From contig NW_024104893.1 in assembly GCF_003945595.2 (NCBI RefSeq), positions 82,187-146,186 of the forward strand: a stretch of 64,000 bases of DNA. The letters run 5' to 3'. A program made the translations under genes and the position numbers. This stretch comes from Pipra filicauda (taxonomy: Eukaryota; Chordata; Aves; Passeriformes; Pipridae). The stretch's first letter is position 1. Each line of letters begins with the position of its first letter. The notes under the pieces were generated by a model, which made no database searches, had not been told where the DNA came from, and was given only the letters and a program-made list of their open reading frames with translations. Shown here one piece after another: positions 44,405-56,515 of the stretch.

Positions 44405-45030
44405 GTATGGTTTTGAACCCTCCCTAATACAATCAGGAACAGCGTGGCCAGCAGGTCCAAGGAAGTGATTCTTCCCCTGGACTCAGCGCTGGTGTGGCCA
44501 CACCTCGAGTGCTGTGTCCAGTTCTGGGCCCTCAGTTCAGGAAGGGCATTGAGGTCCTGGAGCAGGTCCAGAGGAGAGCAACTAGGCTGGTGAAGGGACT
44601 CAAGCACAAGTCCTATGAGGAGAGGCTGAGGGAGCTGGGGTTGTTCAGCCTGGAGAAGAGGAGGCTCAGGGGAGACCTCCTCACTCTCTACAACTCCCTG
44701 ACAGGAGGTTGTAGCCAGGTGGGGGTTGGTCTCTTTTCCCAGGTAACCATCAGCAAGACAAGAGGGCATGGTCTCAAGTTGTGCCAGGGGAGGTTTAGGT
44801 TAGATATTAGAAAGAATTTCTTTACAGAGAGGGTGGTCAGACATTGGAATGGGCTGCCCAGGGAAGTAGTGCATTCCCAGTCCCTGGAGATTTTTAAAAA
44901 GAGACTGGATGTGGCATCAGTGCCATGGTCTAGTAACTGCAGCGGTGTTGGATCAAGGGTTGGACTTGATGATCTCGGAGGTCCCTTCCAACCCAGCTGA
45001 TTCTATGATTCTATGATTCTATAAGGAACT
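44405..45030 (+). mobile_element. CR1 LINE 3'-end fragment
   Basis: Longest CR1 piece in the window: 'agcgtggccagcaggtcc', 'tccagttctgggccctcag', 'gggctgcccagggaagtagt', ending in 'attctatgattctatgattc' microsatellite copies typical of CR1. There is no intact ORF2. Confidence 0.92.
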
Positions 45031-45061
45031 CGTGTTCACAGAAGCAGCAAAGCAGGCAAAG

Positions 45062-45720
45062 TGTTACAGAATCCCAGAATGAAAGAATGTGCGAGTTGGA
45101 AGGGACCCCAGAGGGATCATCAAGTCCAACCCTCAGCCCTGCCCAGGCCCATCCCCAAGAGTCACAGCCTGTGCCCCAGAGGATCATCCAAACTCTCCTG
45201 GAGCTCTGTCAGCCTTGGTGCTGTGCCCACTGCCCTGGGGAGCCTGTTCAGTGCCAACCACCCTGGGGGGAAGAACCTCTTTCAAACATCCAACCTGACC
45301 CTGCCCTGACACAACTCCAGGCCATTCCCTGGGGGCTGTCCCTGGTCCCCCCAGAACAGAGCTCAGGGCCTGCCCCTCCTCTGCCCCTCCTGAGGAAGTT
45401 GGAACTGCCATGAGGTCTCCCCTCAGTCTCCTCTTGTGCAGCTGAACACCCCAAGTGCCCTGAGCTGCTCCTCCTAAGGCTTCCCCTGCAGAGCCTTCTC
45501 CATCCTGGTGGCCTCCTTTGGACACTCTCTACTGGCTCCATCTCTTCCTTCCATTGTGTCCCCCCCGAGTGCCCCACTATTGAGGTGAGGCCGCCCCAGG
45601 GCAGAGCAGAGCGGGACAATCCCCTCCCTGGCCTGGCCGGCCATGCTGGGCCTGATGCCCCCAGGACAGGGTTGTCCCTCCTGGCTGCCAGGGCACTGCT
45701 GACTCCTGGCCAAGTGGGCA
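45062..45720 (-). mobile_element. CR1 LINE fragment, inverted
   Basis: The minus strand reads a CR1 3' region from 'ctgctctgccctggggcgg' through 'gagaaggctctgcagggg' to the tail 'gggttggacttgatgatc'. Its 3' end abuts that of the plus-strand CR1 before it. Confidence 0.8.
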
Positions 45721-48250
45721 CCCCCCAGGACCCGCATGGCCCTTTGCGGGCACTGCCCACAGAGCACTGGCTCCCGGAGTGGCCAGCTGGGGACAGCTGC
45801 GTGCCACAGGAGCCCTGGCAGCCCTGGAGGAGCCCGAGATGTGGCAGGGCCTGAAGCAAAGCTTCCCCCGTGCTGGGGGGTGTCAGCAGCAAGGAGGTGC
45901 CGCTGTGCCGCTGTCCGGGCTGCGGGGGGGGGATCCCCACACGGTTCCGGCGGGCAAAAGGTGCCCCAGAGCAGCCGAAAGGGCCCCCCCTGAGCGGCTG
46001 TGCTGGAAGGGGCTGCTCGGGCCGGTTGCAGCCGGTTGTGGGCAGGGGCGTTTCCATGGAAGTGCCAGGGCTGTGTGATGTGGGGCCTGCGGGTGCCCAG
46101 GGGCCACTGTGACCCTGCGGGGCCTCCTGGAACCGAGGGCACCTTGTGAACCTTTGGGCCCCGCCCTGGCCTGGGGTGTTTGAGGAGCCCCCCGGGTGGC
46201 CAGTCCAGCTGAGGGCCGGGGCAGGAGGAGAGGCCGCTGGTGGGCCGGCGCCGGGCTCCCCAGCACTGGGCCGAGGCAGCCGCCTCCAGCCCAGGCCTCC
46301 TCCTGCCGCCGCCCTCAGCTGCAGCAGCGGCAGCCTCAGGGCAGCCGGGCCGGGCCTGGTCCCTGGGCGGGGCCGGGCCGTGCTGGCCCCGCAGCCCCCG
46401 GAGCTGCAGGAGCCCCGGGAGCCGTGGCAGCCCGGCCCCGGGGGCACAGGGCTGAGGGCCGCAGCGGGGCAGGGCCTGTGCTGGGGGTCCCTGGCAGCCG
46501 GGCAGCCCGGCCAGCAGCGCCGCAGCCCGCGGCCAGCGCCGGCGGGGCAGGAGCTGCCGGGGCTGCGGCGGCTGGCGGGGCTGGAGCCCCAGCGGCACGC
46601 CAAGGAGCCGGCAGTGCCGAGCACGGAGGGACACGGGCAGGGCCCGGGCCCGGGAGGCTCCCTCTGCGCCGCAGCGCTACAGCCCCGGCATCTGCCCAGC
46701 CCTGGGCCAGCAGCCGCTGCTGGCGGGGCCCGGCAGGCCTTGGCTGGGGGGAGCCGGGCGGCCTCTGCGCGTCCCGCGCTGGGGAGGGGACAGGAGAGGC
46801 AGCACAGTCAGGGCAGGGCTGCCTTGAGTCAATCCTCTGCTGCTTTACAATCTACTCCAAATTGTTTTGATTTCTTTGGGGGAACTTTGTTCAACTCAGC
46901 TCTGTGCTGCTCGGTAAGAGCACTTTCCTTGACCGGGCAGGAATTCTCGCCCTCCCCATTGCTCTCAGCCTGAACCCTGGACAGCTCTGAGGTCCCAAAG
47001 GGCTCCCTGTGCCCCAGGGCAGACTCAGGAGAGCTGCTCTGCCCACAAGTGACCTGCTGCTCAGCACACAGGTTCCCTGTGCTATTTGCACCTCTCTGGT
47101 GGATGATCCACTTCAAAGATGCCTGGAAAAAAAGTGTGTTTTTGTGAAGACTCCACCTGCAATATCAATCCCTCTCAACTCTATTTCCCTCTTTCCCTGT
47201 GCAGCTGAGCAGAGGGTGATGCAGAGGAGTGCTCAGGCTCTGCTGCCTGGAGCTGTCCCTGCCAGCAGCTGCTTCCCTGGGCCCAGGGCTGGGCCCTGGC
47301 AGTGCATCCAGAGCCCATCCCAGCCCTGGGTGCTCAACTCTGCCCTGCAGAGCCCTCCCAGCACAGGGCACTCTGGTGCCCAGGGGCACCTCTGGCTGGG
47401 CAGGCTCTGATGGCAACAGCAGAGCAACCCTGAGGAGGCTGGAAAAGCACCACTGCTGCTGCCTGTGAGGCCCAGGGGGCTGATTTCTGACACTCCCTGC
47501 ACCATTGCCCTCGAAGAAGAACAGCTTTGGATTTTCCATGCTTCCTCCTGAATGGAGACATGAATTGATCTTTCCCATTGCCCGTCCCTGGGAACCCGAA
47601 GCAGAACACTAGGAGTACAGGATCCTTCCCTTTCAGGATGCCCCTGCCTTGCTGCATTTCTTGAAAATTGCTCTTAGAAATCTCCAGCAATGCCCTCAGC
47701 CCTGCTGGGCTGTGCAGAGGAGCTGCTCCTGGGCAGAGCTGTCTCTCTGCAGCGCTGCCCGCTTGCCAGGAGCTCCCTGTGTGCCAGGAGCCCGGCCCAG
47801 CTCAGCAGCACAGACACAGCCCCAGGCATTGAATGACCCTCGGGGGTTGGGGATGAGTCCCTGAACATCAGACAGAGAGCAAGTTAAAGAAACCTCTGAA
47901 GAATTCCAAGTCAGATCCAAGTCCACAGTTTCTCCTGGCGTTAATGGGTCCCACTGAGGGCCAGCACTCAGAAATTGTCCCCTGCTTCCAGTCAGAGCCG
48001 AAAACTGGAGGCAGTGATGACAGGTGGGGACAAGCAAAGTCCCGGGGTCTGTGATGCTGAATAAATCTGGCTTTGTTTTGTTCTTGCAAAGGGCCAAGGC
48101 CTGACCCCCAGCCCTGGGAAGGGAGATCCTGTGCCTGCCTCATTCCTCAGGGCTCTTGCTGGGGCTCTGGGATGTGGGGATGTGCAATGGCAAGGGCAGG
48201 AGCATGGGGCAGCACCTGTGTCTCAGTTGAATGAGACTGAAGTGTTTTGC
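45721..48250. other. no gene recognised
   Basis: 45.7-46.8 kb is very GC-rich, with overlapping 200-450-residue frames on both strands but no domain, splice pattern or codon signal. 46.8-48.25 kb is ordinary noncoding-looking sequence. A short motif at 46.09-46.16 kb resembles the tandem repeats at 57.6 and 61.5 kb. Confidence 0.4.
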
Positions 48251-48254
48251 TGAG

Positions 48255-48700
48255 GGGGATGAGTTATGAGGAAAACCAAACTCCTCCCTGTAAGCAACTG
48301 TAAATTGGAAATGAAGAGACTCCAATTGAGGAAGTATGGAGAAAGGAAAAATAACAGCTCTTTATTAAAGGATATCTGTGTATTGGCAGAACAACAAAAA
48401 GGGGAAAAAGTGGAAAAGGGGAAGAAGGGGCTCTTCCCACGAAACTCCCGCTGTCTGTGGCTGGCTGTGGCCAGGAATTCCCCCTTTTGGCCGATGAACA
48501 CACGCCACTGCCAACACGGGAGCGCAGGAGGGAAAGGGCGACCTCCTCCCCAAAAGGTTCCTTTGGAGGGGGGTCAAACCTCTCCCGTGAAGTCCGAGCA
48601 GGTCCGGGCTGGGGGCAGAACAGGGCGCAGGAAACGAAGGCAAACGGGAACCAGCAAACAGCCAAATGAGCAGGCCGAGAACAAAAGGTTTTCCCTTTTT
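48255..48700 (-). mobile_element. LTR-like fragment truncating the second class II beta copy
   Basis: Minus strand: the segment homologous to 43578-43700, then a poly(A)-like 'taataaagagctgttatt' (about 48360) similar to 'taataaaaagctgtttctt' in the element at 50285-50888. It replaces the rest of class II intron 2 and exons 3-5. Confidence 0.45.
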
Positions 48701-48983
48701 TTTGGTTTGGGTCTGCCTGGCAACTGGAGCGTCATCAGAGAGACGCTCTGGGATTGACTGAGGGGCGTGAGCTGGGTGGCCCCAGAGGGGTGGAGACGCG
48801 GGGGGGCACTGGGAGAGACTGAGATGGACTGGAATGGACTGGGAAGAACTGGGAGGGGGCAAAAGGCCACAGGACGGGCACAGAGGGCTGAAGGGTGTGA
48901 GGTTATTCCCAGGGAGGGTTTGAGGGGCTCCAGGGTCATTCCTGGGGCAGGGGCCGAGGGGACCCGCTCTGCCCCACGCTCAC

Positions 48984-49843
48984 CTTCCTCTCCACCCTGG
49001 ACGGGGTGAACACCTTGCAGTTGTGCCGGCAGCACGTGTCCACCAGAGACCATGCAAACTCCAGCCGTTCCTGGTCACTGTTCCATTTCCTGGCAAACTT
49101 CTCCCCATACGAGGTGTCCCCCACATGGATCCCCACATCGCTGTCAAAATGCACGAACTGCTCCCGGTTGTACATGTACCTCTCCAAGAACCTCACCCGC
49201 TCGGTGCCGTTGATGAAGCGACACTCGGACTTTACCATCCTCTGGAACACCCCTGTGTGTGCAGGACACGGGTCAAGGGGTGGCCCGTCCCCCCCATCAT
49301 CCCCCAGCCCCCCACAGCACGTTGGGAGCTCAGGGGAAAACCGCAGACCCCCCTTTCCCAACCCCCTCTGCCCCACGGATGCCCCAGCACTGGCTCTTGG
49401 CTGGGGGGAACCCCCCATCAGCCCCCCGGGGATGGACAGGGGGATTGGGGACCCCCAATGCGGATCCGACCCCCCCAGAGCCCCAGAGAACCGCTCCAGG
49501 GCTCGAGGGACACCCAGGGACCCCCATGGCACCCCTCTACCTGCTCTCCCACACCCCCTTGCCCCCCTCTCCCACCCCTTTCCAACGTCCCCACAATCCC
49601 CAGACCCCCCACCCTCACTTTGGGGCTCCCACCACCCTCCCACTCACTCTGGGCCTTCTGACCCCACTCCCACTCACTTTTGGGGCTCCCACACACTCTT
49701 TTCTCCCCTCTTTCCCCTCCTTTCCCACCCCACCCCCCTGCCCGCCACCCCTGCTCACCCGACAGCTCCTCGCCCGCAGCCGGGGGGGCTCCCAGCACCA
49801 CCAGCACCGCCAGCACGGCCCCAGCTCCCCGCACACGCTCCAT
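48984..49843 (-). pseudogene. BLB: second MHC class II beta copy, exons 1-2 only
   Basis: Exon 1 is 49759-49843 (same signal peptide as the first gene). Exon 2 is 48984-49252 with NGTERVR, NREQFVHFDSDVG, a Trp61-containing KWNS and CRHNC, so His81 and Asn82 are kept. Exon 2 is 269 nt, one base short near its 3' end (donor side AAG/GTGAGC versus AGAG/GTGAGC), which shifts the splice phase. About 290 bases into intron 2 the homology to the first gene stops at LTR-like sequence; no beta-2, TM or tail exons exist. Extra cysteines occur (DTCCRHNC). The copy faces the intact gene and cannot make a normal chain. Confidence 0.85.
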
Positions 49844-49964
49844 GCCCAGCGCCGGACAGCTGCTGACAGCCCCAAACCAGCCGGGCGGCGCCGTTTTGGG
49901 GGGTTTGGGGCGCGCTGGGCTTGGCTGAGGGCGCAGTTGGGGCCCTTTTTTCGAGGCGTCTTCC

Positions 49965-50040
49965 CGGCGACTGATGAGTCATCAGCGCGGCGCGCTGGGA
50001 TTGGGCGCGGGCGGCGTGGGCGCTTTGGGATTGGCTGAGG
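49965..50040 (+). promoter_or_regulatory. class II X-Y box module of the second copy, inverted relative to the gene
   Basis: Identical in layout to 37925-38010: X1/X2-like CCCGGCGACTGATG with the TGATGAGTCATCA palindrome (about 49970-49983), then ATTGGGC (about 49999) and a second ATTGGCTG (about 50030). It points away from the minus-strand gene. Confidence 0.45.
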
Positions 50041-50284
50041 GCCGTTGGGGGCCCCCGCGGCAGCCCCGGGGCTGGGGGGTTCGGGGGGGTCCGTGGGCTG
50101 CGGGGGAGGGGGGAGCTCAGGGCCCACCAAAAATGCCCAGCCAGGGCTCCCACAGATCAGGGGAACCTCAAACAGAGGATAAAGATGTCCCGGAGCTCAG
50201 AGTTGCCCCAAACAAGAGGGAGATGGGGGGCTGAGGATGCCCAATCCCCCTTTTCCCAGCATTTTTGGTTGCACTGGGTCTTAG

Positions 50285-50888
50285 TTAAACAAGATTACAA
50301 CTTAGAAATTAAGAGACTTCAGGTGGAAGTGTGGAAAAGGAAAAGAAACAGCTTTTTATTAACAAAATCTGAATAAACAACAAATGGTGCAACCAAAAAC
50401 TTTCAGAAGAAACAAAACAAAGTCCCAAATCCCCAGGTGGGGGGGAGAAACTGTCCCGGCAGTTCAAAGCTCTCGCAGCCCCGTGTGCTCGCAGCCAGCA
50501 GTGAAGGAGTCCCTTTTCCCAGGGGCAGTCCCCAAAGCAGAACACCTCGCTCCCAGATGGGTCGGGCTCTCTCTCTCTCTCTCTCTCTCTCTCGGTCGCT
50601 CTCCACGAGGTGTCCCATGGGGAAAAAACTTCCTCTCAGGAAAAGAGAAGAAGGTGGCCAAAACCAGCTCCCGCTCTGTCCGGTCCCGGACAAACCCCAA
50701 AAGCCCCCGAACAAAGGACCCCCCGCCCTCCCCGCGGCCACCGCGGTGTCCCCGAGAGCCGCCCTCCCCCCACTGCCCCTGCCCAGCGCCTGCGGCTCCG
50801 CTCCAACCCACCCCATCCCGGGAGACACAGATGGGAATGGGGGGTACACTGGGAAACAATTCCAACACCTCTTTTCAAACCTCTGACA
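50285..50888 (-). mobile_element. LTR-like element, minus strand
   Basis: In minus orientation it begins TGTCAGAGGTTTGAAAAG at 50888 and later carries AATAAAAAGCTG near 50350. The start matches the fragments at 29695 and 15725. It includes a (CT)n run of about 27 bases at 50568-50594. Confidence 0.4.
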
Positions 50889-50974
50889 CCTGGTTCCCAG
50901 ACATTCCCAAAGAAGGGGCTTCCCATGGCCTCGAACCAGGGACCGACCTTTGTATTGAACCAACTCCTGGAGAG

Positions 50975-51165
50975 ACACGTTCCCATCCCTGTCCCCATTC
51001 CCATTCCTGGGGTTCCCATCCCTGTCCCCATTCCAATTCCTGGGGTTCCCATCCCTGTCCCCATTCCCATTCCTGGGGTTCCCATCCCTGTCCCCATTCC
51101 AATTCCTGGGGTTCCCATCCCTGTCCCCATTCCCATCCCTGTCCCCATTCCCATTCCTGGTTCCC
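50975..51165 (+). repeat. 33-bp minisatellite
   Basis: About five units contain 'ctgtccccattcccattcc' and 'tggggttcccatcc'. The complement shares the GGAATGGGAATGGGGAC core with the larger array at 54725-55895. Confidence 0.9.
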
Positions 51166-51203
51166 ACAGAGGAACTGCCAGATGCCAGAGGAGGGAGCCA
51201 GGA

Positions 51204-51991
51204 TTTATTGCCCAAAGCAGGAGATTTTCACACCCAAATTAAAACCTCAGGAATAATTGTGGTCCTGGGTTTCACACGGGAAAAAGCAGGAAGTTGATCC
51301 ATCGGGAAGAGCCGCAGGGGGGCCGGGGTGGGTGGGAGCAGCGGGATGAGCTCTGCCAGCAGCTCCTGCCTTTCCGCAGGGAGAGGGAAGGGGCGGATCC
51401 AGCTCCAGGATCGCTCAGGCTGTGATTCCTGCCGGGATGAGAGCAGGGAAAGGAGTCACCATGTCCCTGTTCCCATCCCAGGGGATGGAGCCGGCTGTGG
51501 AGCCCAGGGAGAGTAGGAACGGTTCTGGAATCCCTCCTGATCCTGCTCCGTCCATCCCACCCCAATCCCACTCCATCCATCCCACCCCAATCCCACTCCA
51601 GAATCCAACCCTGATCCCTGTCCACAATTCCACCTGATCCCACTCTGGAATCCTGCCCTGAGCTGGAATCCCCTTCCAATCCCACTCCAGCCATTAGGCC
51701 CCCATTCCCCTCTGGAATCCCGGCATCCATCCTGGGATCCCTGCCCAGAGGATCTGGATCCACACACGCTGCTGGGACTCACTGGTGGGCGCGGGGTCGT
51801 ATCCATTCCCCTCCCTCTTCCCTATGGAAAGAAAGCGGGATCAGCACCCATGGCACAGGATCCCCGGAATGCTGCCGGGCGGATCCGTGCCCCTTCCCGA
51901 CCCCCATCCCGGGAGTTACCGGATCGGAGCTTCCAGACACCGACTCCCACGAGGCCGATGATGATGATGATGGCAGCGATGACGGACACAG
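51204..51991 (-). pseudogene. MHC class I 3' fragment: TM and cytoplasmic exons
   Basis: Minus-strand exon 51920-51991 encodes a transmembrane segment (VIAAIIIIIGLVGVGVWKL) and ends in phase 1 at a GTAACT donor. Exon 51783-51821 (39 nt, acceptor CCATAG, donor GTGAGT) reads KREGNGYDPAPT, matching the G-K-G-Y-x-x-A-P motif of class I cytoplasmic exons. AATAAA on the minus strand at 51204-51209 fits a 3'UTR end. The TM exon is cut at 51991/51992, where an LTR begins. No alpha-1, alpha-2 or alpha-3 exons exist in the window. Confidence 0.6.
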
Positions 51992-52548
51992 TGTCCTAGT
52001 TAGAACAGCTGGGACCGATTCCTCACTGGATGGGTGTAGCCCAAAACTGTGGATTCTATGGCCTTCCATGCCATTTTCCCAGGGACTGTTGTCAGGAGAG
52101 GTCTGCCAGGTGGGGGGGATGTCCTGAGCACCCTCCTACCCTTTTATGGACTGAGCACCCTCATAGCCTTTTATGGAATTCCCCGCTCTGAGGGAAGAAC
52201 TAAGCATCCTTTTATGGAATTGCCCGCTGTGAGGGGAGGACTGGGCATTCCTGCCTGAACTGGAGAATATATAAACCTGGAGTTTCGGAACCTTTTTACC
52301 ACTCGTGGGATCCAGAGGAGGACTGCAGCTCACCGCTCTCAACCAGCCTGAGACCACCCCCCTCAACTGGACTGCAATCCCCACTTTTGACCAGACTGCA
52401 ACAGCTCTCCCATCAGGAGGTTTTTTTCCCCTCTCCCTTTCCTTTGGACTTGGGGGGGGGCCAAGGAACAGCACTTTGTTGATGCCCCAGGGTGCTGGGT
52501 TCTACATTTGGGTTTTGTGGATTAAAACCAATTGCTTGTCTGTATAAT
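51992..52548 (+). mobile_element. solo-LTR-like element interrupting the class I fragment
   Basis: It starts TGTCCTAGTTAG at the class I break, has a TATA-like 'gagaatatataaacctgg' (about 52262) and ATTAAAAC near 52521, in LTR-like order, and ends near 'ataatca'. No target-site duplication was identified, so the 3' border is approximate. Confidence 0.5.
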
Positions 52549-52555
52549 CAGACTT

Positions 52556-53250
52556 ATTGGGCAAGGGGGGCCCAAGGGGGGCCCAAGGGGGGCCCAAGGG
52601 GGCTGGGCCAGGGGGGGAAGGGCCGCAGGGGGCGGATCCCATGGGAGGAAACCCGCCAAAAGCGGCGGCCCAGCCGAGGGAGGAGCCGAGCGGGAGCACA
52701 AAGAAGAGCAGCCAAAAGGTCCTGGCGGTGGCTCGGCAATGGCGGGGGGGGCGAGAGCGGTTTGGGGGCCCCCCGTGAGAGCCGGGGGGGAACCCCGGTA
52801 GCCGCGGAGTGGGGAGAGCGGAGAGGGGCGATCCCGGAGCTGGGGGACCCCCGGAATGCTGGAGGGGGGGGGAGCAGAGAGGGAGCGCCGGGCCCCTTAA
52901 GCGGGGGTCCCGGAGAGGGGGAAGGCCTTGGAGTGTGGAGAGGAGGGGGGGCCTTGAGGCGGGGTGGGAGCCGAGAGCGCCAAGAGGTTTGCGAGGGTGG
53001 GAGGCGAGAGAGGAGGGCCGGCCGGCCCCGGGAGGCAGAGTGGGGAGAAGTGAGCCCTGGGACCCCCCTGGCAACACTCAAGGGGACCCCGGAGAGTGGT
53101 AACCCCCCGGAGCCGCAAGACCCCCGGCAGCCGGGAGAAGGGGGACCCCCAGTGCAGGCAGAAGTGCCATCAGGCCAGACAGGGGGGACCCCCCAAACCC
53201 CAGAGAGCAGAGAGGGGGAATTCTGGGAGGGGATTTTGGGCTGAATATTT
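52556..53250 (+). promoter_or_regulatory. GC-rich block upstream of the zinc-finger gene
   Basis: It opens with a (GGGGGGCCCAA)n repeat (52564-52610) and continues as CpG-rich sequence up to the zinc-finger gene, probably its promoter and 5'UTR. Overlapping long frames on both strands reflect base composition. Confidence 0.4.
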
Positions 53251-53390
53251 GTGTTTTGGGGGTTTTTATGGGCACAAGTTGCCCGGTGAGTCCTAGAGCT
53301 GGACTTGGGCAGGAGGAACCCCCAAGGCAACGCGCTCACACCTTGTTTTCCCCCCCCCAGCAGGATTTATGCTTCCCAAAGCTTGGTCGG

Positions 53391-54346
53391 ATGGAGGAGG
53401 AGGCTGCGAGGAAGAGGAAGATGCCGCGGGCCCCCCAGGCAGGTGAGGAGGAAGTCAGTGCCCCTTTGGGTCGGTCTTTTGTCTTTTGTGGCCGTCCTGC
53501 CGGGGCTGGAGTTGGGGGTTGTCCTTGGGCTTCCCTGTGGGCCGGAGGCAAATCCCCTGCGTGTTCTTGTTGCTTCCTGCCCCAGGCCCCGAGGTGAGGC
53601 CGGAGAGCGCGGAGGACAAATCCCGGCGGCAGAGCCTGGTGGGAGAGGCCGTTTTGAAGGGCTCCCCGGCGCAGGAAGGCAGCGGGGAGGAAAAGGGCCG
53701 GAGATGCCCCCGCAGGAGGGGCTGCAAAGCCAGCCCAGGGACCTGTGAAGAGGGAAGAGCCAGCGTGTGCCGGGAAGGCGGCCGGAGCTTGAGGCGGAGC
53801 TGCGAGCTGGTGGTCCCTGAGCAGCCTCCCAGCAGGGAAAAGCCCTTCAGGTGTTTGGATTGTGGGAAGAGCTTCAGCAAGAGAACCAACCTCCAGAGGC
53901 ACCAGCACATCCACACTGGGGAACGGCCCTACACTTGTGGGGCGTGTGGAAAGAGCTTCAATCAGAGCTCCAACCTGCTCCAACACCAGATGATCCACAG
54001 TGGGGAAAGGCCCTACACGTGTGGGGAGTGTGGGAAGAGCTTCAGTGACCGCTTCACCCTCCGCAACCACCGTCACATCCACAGTGGGGAACAGCCCTAC
54101 ACGTGTGCGGAGTGTGGGAAGAGCTTCAGGAAGAGCTCCACCCTCCACAATCATCGACGCATCCACAGTGGGGAACGGCCCTACACGTGTGGGGAGTGTG
54201 GGAAGAGCTTCAGGCAGATCTCCCACCTGCTCCGACACCAGATGATCCACAGTGGGGAAAGGCCCTACACGTGTGCGGAGTGTGGGAAGAGCTTCAGGGA
54301 CAGCTCCAGCCTTTGCAAACACTGTTGCATCCACACCAGAGAATGA
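53391..54346 (+). CDS. C2H2 zinc-finger protein, six fingers, probably truncated by a stop
   Basis: Nuclear DNA-binding protein of the large avian C2H2 family. Exon 53391-53442 (MEEEAARKRKMPRAPQA) joins 53586-54346 in phase 1. A basic/acidic linker region is followed by six consecutive fingers with TGERPYTC-type linkers. Putative contact residues (-1,2,3,6): KTNR, QSNQ, DFTN, KSTN, QSHR, DSSK. No KRAB or SCAN domain is seen. The frame ends at TGA (54344-54346) exactly where the next linker should have Arg (R-PYKC), a likely CGA to TGA change. Intact and decaying fingers follow in the same frame. It may act in shortened form or be a young pseudogene; finger repeats may also reflect rapid family turnover. 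Confidence 0.8.
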
Positions 54347-54665
<319 letters not shown>

Positions 54666-54724
54666 CCACAGGGACCCCCGTTGGGCACAGACCTGGTGTG
54701 CTGGTTTAATGGTAAACCAGCAGG

Positions 54725-55895
54725 GGAAATGTCAGCGGTGACACCTGGAATGGGATGGAACACCTGGAAAGGGAATGAGAATGCCTGCAATGGGAATGGA
54801 GACATAAAGAATGGGATTGGGACAAAAGCAATGGGATGGGAACACCAGGAATGGAAATGGGAAGACCTGGAATGGGAATGGGGACATTGGGAGCAGACTG
54901 GGGACACCTGGAATGGGAATGGGGGCAGAAGGAATGGGAATGGGGACACGTGGAATGGGGAGGGAACACCTGGAATGGGAATGGAGACACCTGGAATGGG
55001 AACACCTGGAATGGAAATGGGGACACCAGGAATGGAAATGGGGACACCAGGAATGGAAATGGGAACACCTGGAATTGAAATGCAGACACCTGGAATGGGA
55101 ACACCTGGAATTGGAATGGAGACACCTGGAATGGGAACACCTGGACTGGGAATGGAGAAACCTGGAATTGGAATGGGGACACCAGGAATGGAAATGGGAA
55201 CACCTGGAATTGAAATGGAGACACCTGGAATGGGAATACCTGGAATTGGAATGGAGACACCTGGAATGGGAACACCTGGAATTGGAATGGGGACACCAGG
55301 AATGGAAATGGGAACACCTGGAATTGAAATGGAGACACCTGGAATGGGAACACCTGGAATGGGAATGGGGTCACCTGGGCTGGGAATGGGAACATTGGGA
55401 ATAGGAACATTGGGAGCAGGTTGGGGACACCAGGAATGGGAATGGGAACATCTGGGATTTGAATGGGGACACCTGGAATGGGAATAGGGAAAACAGAGGT
55501 GGGATGGGAACACCTGGAATGGGAATGGGGACAATAGGAATGGGAATGGAGACACCTGGAATGGGAATGGGAACACCAAGAACTGGGAATGGGGAAAACA
55601 GAAGTGGGATGGGAACACCAGGAATGGGAGGAGGGACAATAGGAATGGGAATGGAGACACCTGGAATGGGATGGAACACCTGGAAAGGAAATTGGAACAC
55701 CTGGAAAGGAAATTGGAACACGTGGAACAGGAATGCAAACCCGTGGAATGGGAATGGGAATTCCTGGAATGGGAATGGGAACTCCTGGAATGGGAATGGG
55801 GACACCTGGAATGGGATGGGAACAACTAGAATGGGATGGGGACACCTGGAACAGGAATGCAAACCCGTGGAATGGGAATGGGAACCCCCGGGCCC
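54725..55895 (+). repeat. large 15/21-bp minisatellite
   Basis: About 1.1 kb of 'ggaatgggaacacct' (15 bp) mixed with 21-bp 'ggaatggaaatggggacacca'-type units. Unit lengths divisible by three give open frames of about 400 residues on both strands, which are not genes. Confidence 0.92.
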
Positions 55896-55914
55896 GGGCT
55901 GTGTCCCTGGTGAA

Positions 55915-56515
55915 ACAGGAGGCCAGGCCCAAAAGAGTTCACGAAGAAATTTGGGCCTGCTAACAAGCTCCCAACATCCAAGACCATCTGTGCTTGTTCT
56001 GTTCTACTGACTGGAGCAAAGCTTCAGAGAATAGGACAGGAACATGTCCTAGGCCTAGAGGGGATAAATTAGAGAGACAGCAGGATCAGGGAGACATTGG
56101 AAGAGGAGGAATAGGCCGGGAGCCAGGGCTTTTCCCAAGCTTCAGGGAGCGGGTCAAGAACAATGGAAGAGAAGGAAGGTCAAGCTGAGGAAGAGGAGTT
56201 GAAGCCCCCAGAGCCATGGAGGAAGAGTGGAAGTCCCCTCAGGATTGAGGGCCAAGAGAAGCACCGCCCCAAGCCCCACCTGAGCTCCACCTATACTCCG
56301 CCTATTCTTAATATGCAGAGAGAGATGTTGGAATCACTTGAATATGCATTTAATCCCAGCTGAAGATTGTATAAAAATGCTGATTTGGTGTGAAGCCTTG
56401 GAGCAAGTTTGTCCAGCGCGAGCTGGCTTGCTCCCAACGTTGAAGAAACAAATACCTGGCTGCTTAAAGAGAAAAAAGTCTCTGAGCAGTTTCTCGGACC
56501 GATTTTTCGGATTCA
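55915..56515 (+). mobile_element. LTR-like element
   Basis: Sequence from about TGAAACAGGAGG to GGATTCA with a TATA-like 'ttgtataaaaatgctg' (about 56368) and U5-like tail. No target-site duplication was seen, so it may be a truncated solo LTR. Confidence 0.4.

Noticed and set aside
45248..46634. Minus-strand open frames of 386 and 458 residues
   Set aside because: They overlap each other in different frames, run through a CR1 fragment and very GC-rich sequence, and show no domain or splice pattern.
50384..51256. Pro/His-rich open frame of 290 residues
   Set aside because: It spans an LTR-like element and the 33-bp minisatellite; no homology recognised.
52492..53339. Overlapping 250-residue frames upstream of the zinc-finger gene
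   Set aside because: The CpG-rich composition suppresses stop codons on both strands; no splice or domain support.
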